A DNA stretch of 64,000 nt. It comes from Clostridia bacterium (lineage in GTDB: Bacteria > Bacillota > Clostridia > Christensenellales > Pumilibacteraceae). Positions 62,825 through 64,000 of the stretch are shown here, piece by piece. Numbering within the stretch: the first letter of the stretch is position 1; each line of letters begins with the position of its first letter. Location of the stretch: contig JAAWDP010000003.1 of the NCBI GenBank assembly GCA_022793815.1, forward strand, positions 62,001 to 126,000. Direction: 5' to 3'. A program made the position numbers and the translations under genes. The notes under the pieces are model-generated. The model did no database searches, was not told where the DNA came from, and was given only the letters and a program-made list of their open reading frames with translations.

Positions 62825-63726
62825 TTCAAACCGTCCTTCTTCCTGAGAGTTTCCGCCAGTTCGGCTATTTTGGAAAAGCGGTATCTTACGCTCCCTTTCG
62901 AAATCGACAAACGCGCGGCTATATCGTCGTATGACAGCGATTCGTCTGCCAGCCTCAATTTGGCGACTTCGTAAAGTTTGTCGCCAAGCTTCGAAAGCCC
63001 CATGCAAGATTCTATCAAGCGTATGTTTTCCGCCTGCACCACGCCGACGTCGATAGTGCGCTGCATGTTGGACAGCTCGAGATTTGTTCTGGCAAACGAG
63101 TCCCTGCGCGTCTTGTTTTCGGCAAGTTTTTGGGTCAAATCCAGCATGACTTTCGTCGCGCCTATCAAAGCGAGGAAATCGCATATATCCTCGCGCTTTT
63201 TCAAATAGACGATATACTTGCCCTTTCTTTCGAAGATATGCGTATTCAATCCGTAGTCGGATACCAATGTCCGCAGCGACCGGGCATAAGCGGCGTTAGT
63301 AACGCCGATTTCGAGATGCCAGGCCGAAACCGACAAACTGCCTCCGCCCAAAAACGCTCCGCGCAGATACGCTCTTTTGTCTTCGTCCTTTTTCGTTATC
63401 GCTTTCGGCAGCTCGTTTGCCAACATAAGCGTACCGTCTTTCGAAACGTCCATAATGCCGAGCCGACATAAAAATTCCAGCGTATTGCCCGACAGAACGG
63501 TTTCGCGTCCTCTTTTTTCGACCGAAATTTCCGGCGCGATTTTTTTGACCGATTTTTCCACGGTACCGCCCAAGTATCGGTTAGCCGATATGAGTTTTAT
63601 TTTCAGTCCGCTGCTGTCGCGGCTGAGCAAGGCGCAGGTATGAACTATTGCAGACAACAACGGAAGCTCGTACCCTTCCGTGGGTACGTCGCAAAGTTGT
63701 CTTTTCGCTTCGACCGAATAATTCAT
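62821..63726 (-). CDS. whiA: Sporulation/cell-division regulator WhiA, 301 aa
   Basis: DNA-binding protein with a degenerate LAGLIDADG endonuclease fold and a C-terminal helix-turn-helix (DESLSYDDIAARLSISKGSVRYRFSKIAELAETL, near 245-290). RGAFLGGGSLS (near 115) is the LAGLIDADG-like block; SANRYLGG, SFARTNLELSNMQRTIDVGV are typical. Ends with a 4-base overlap with dnaE. The SD before the ATG is weak. WhiA next to dnaE and PHP genes is a conserved clostridial arrangement as I recall. Confidence 0.94.
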   Translation of the reverse strand: MNYSVEAKRQLCDVPTEGYELPLLSAIVHTCALLSRDSSGLKIKLISANRYLGGTVEKSVKKIAPEISVEKRGRETVLSGNTLEFLCRLGIMDVSKDGTLMLANELPKAITKKDEDKRAYLRGAFLGGGSLSVSAWHLEIGVTNAAYARSLRTLVSDYGLNTHIFERKGKYIVYLKKREDICDFLALIGATKVMLDLTQKLAENKTRRDSFARTNLELSNMQRTIDVGVVQAENIRLIESCMGLSKLGDKLYEVAKLRLADESLSYDDIAARLSISKGSVRYRFSKIAELAETLRKKDGLK

Positions 63727-63767
63727 CCTTATTTTATGCCACTCTCCGTTCCGATTACTCTACCGTT

Positions 63768-64000
63768 TTAACTCAATCCGCCTTTCAGCAGTTCTTCTTT
63801 TGCCTTATGACTGCGAAGCACGGGCGTCCGTTCGTAATTCGCAATGCGCTCGTAAGGTATGCCCACTCTCTCTATCAGTTTTTCCGCTTTTTCGAAATCG
63901 CCGATTTTATCCGAGCGGTGCGCATCCGAATCGACTATAAATTCGGCGTCCGTTTTCAGAATTGCTTCCCACTGCCTGTCCGTGCATGATGACTCGAAGG
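63768..64000 (-). CDS. PHP-domain hydrolase, C-terminal fragment at window edge
   Basis: Seventy-six residues readable on the minus strand, ending ...ELLKGGLS with stop TAA at 63768-63770. VDSDAHRSDKIGDFEKAEKLIERVG matches the C-terminal block (metal-binding Asp-His) of PHP phosphatases of the HisK/YcdX type. The N-terminus lies beyond 64000. It precedes whiA by 41 bases, a usual neighbour in clostridial genomes. Substrate unknown. Confidence 0.85.
   Translation of the reverse strand, partial: FESSCTDRQWEAILKTDAEFIVDSDAHRSDKIGDFEKAEKLIERVGIPYERIANYERTPVLRSHKAKEELLKGGLS

Noticed and set aside
62825..63184. N-terminal extension of DnaE by 120 codons
   Set aside because: Lies inside whiA in another frame; the conserved DnaE start (MKDFVHLHVHT) with ATGA overlap is at 62824.
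1..64000. Search by eye for tRNA, rRNA, riboswitch, insertion sequences or attachment sites
   Set aside because: Intergenic regions are short and none shows the expected conserved structure; nothing could be supported.

Overview
The window reads as chromosomal DNA of a spore-forming-lineage Gram-positive anaerobe (Bacillota, class Clostridia). The markers are SpoVT, an RsfA-like sporulation regulator, HprK, WhiA, a DivIVA-type protein, SecG, UppP, the NifU-like/GGGtGRT Fe-S pair and clean sigma-A promoters with strong Shine-Dalgarno (SD) sites. The xylanases, GH3 enzymes, BIG2 and InlB-type repeats and a BspA-type leucine-rich adhesin suggest a fibre-rich gut habitat. A Christensenellales-like affiliation is a guess from gene content only. 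I see no rRNA, tRNA, phage, insertion sequence or CRISPR array, and no gene-free stretch longer than 300 bases.

Layout. 1-4.6 kb: Aquifex-type aconitase (cut by the window edge), a small conserved gene, and an ABC ATPase/FtsX-permease pair behind a consensus promoter with an operator-like palindrome. 4.6-8.4 kb: uppP, rnr, secG, spoVT. 8.5-14.2 kb (plus strand): DUF1934, metallo-hydrolase, M3 peptidase, galE, a zincin lipoprotein and a 73-residue protein. 14.3-30.7 kb (minus): a carbohydrate-use island. It holds a tandem carbohydrate-binding protein, a LytTR/GHKL two-component pair, and a five-gene operon of about 13 kb: GH3, non-catalytic multi-module lipoprotein, GH10, GH3, GH10. Both GH3 proteins have reversed domain order and membrane helices at both ends. 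30.9-34.4 kb: Fe-S pair, PPi-type phosphofructokinase and a small gene. 34.4-40.7 kb: a three-gene operon led by a 1707-residue surface adhesin. 40.9-43.7 kb: DivIVA-like, pncB and a membrane protein. 43.8-49.9 kb: SdpI-like protein plus two fused ABC exporters. 50-52.1 kb: RsfA-like regulator, an unknown protein and the zinc peptidase YugP. 52.2-64 kb: a largely co-directional housekeeping block with a ProB-like kinase, hprK, HAD phosphatase, uvrC, queH, a membrane protein, ATP-type pfkA, dnaE, whiA and a PHP-domain gene cut by the right edge.

How the genes fit together. The xylan operon would display two GH10 lipoproteins, two membrane-anchored GH3 enzymes and a sugar-capturing lipoprotein on the outer face of the membrane. 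This is a surface-tethered xylan degradation unit without its own transporter. HprK and two phosphofructokinases of different predicted phosphoryl donor sit in the same window and link carbon uptake control to glycolysis. The adhesin operon and the SdpI/ABC operon are further surface-associated units.

Most promising for follow-up: a beta-sandwich module shared by the xylanase and the multi-module lipoprotein, the surface-displayed permuted GH3 pair, a nine-G tract inside one GH3 gene, and a G6 tract in the adhesin promoter spacer.
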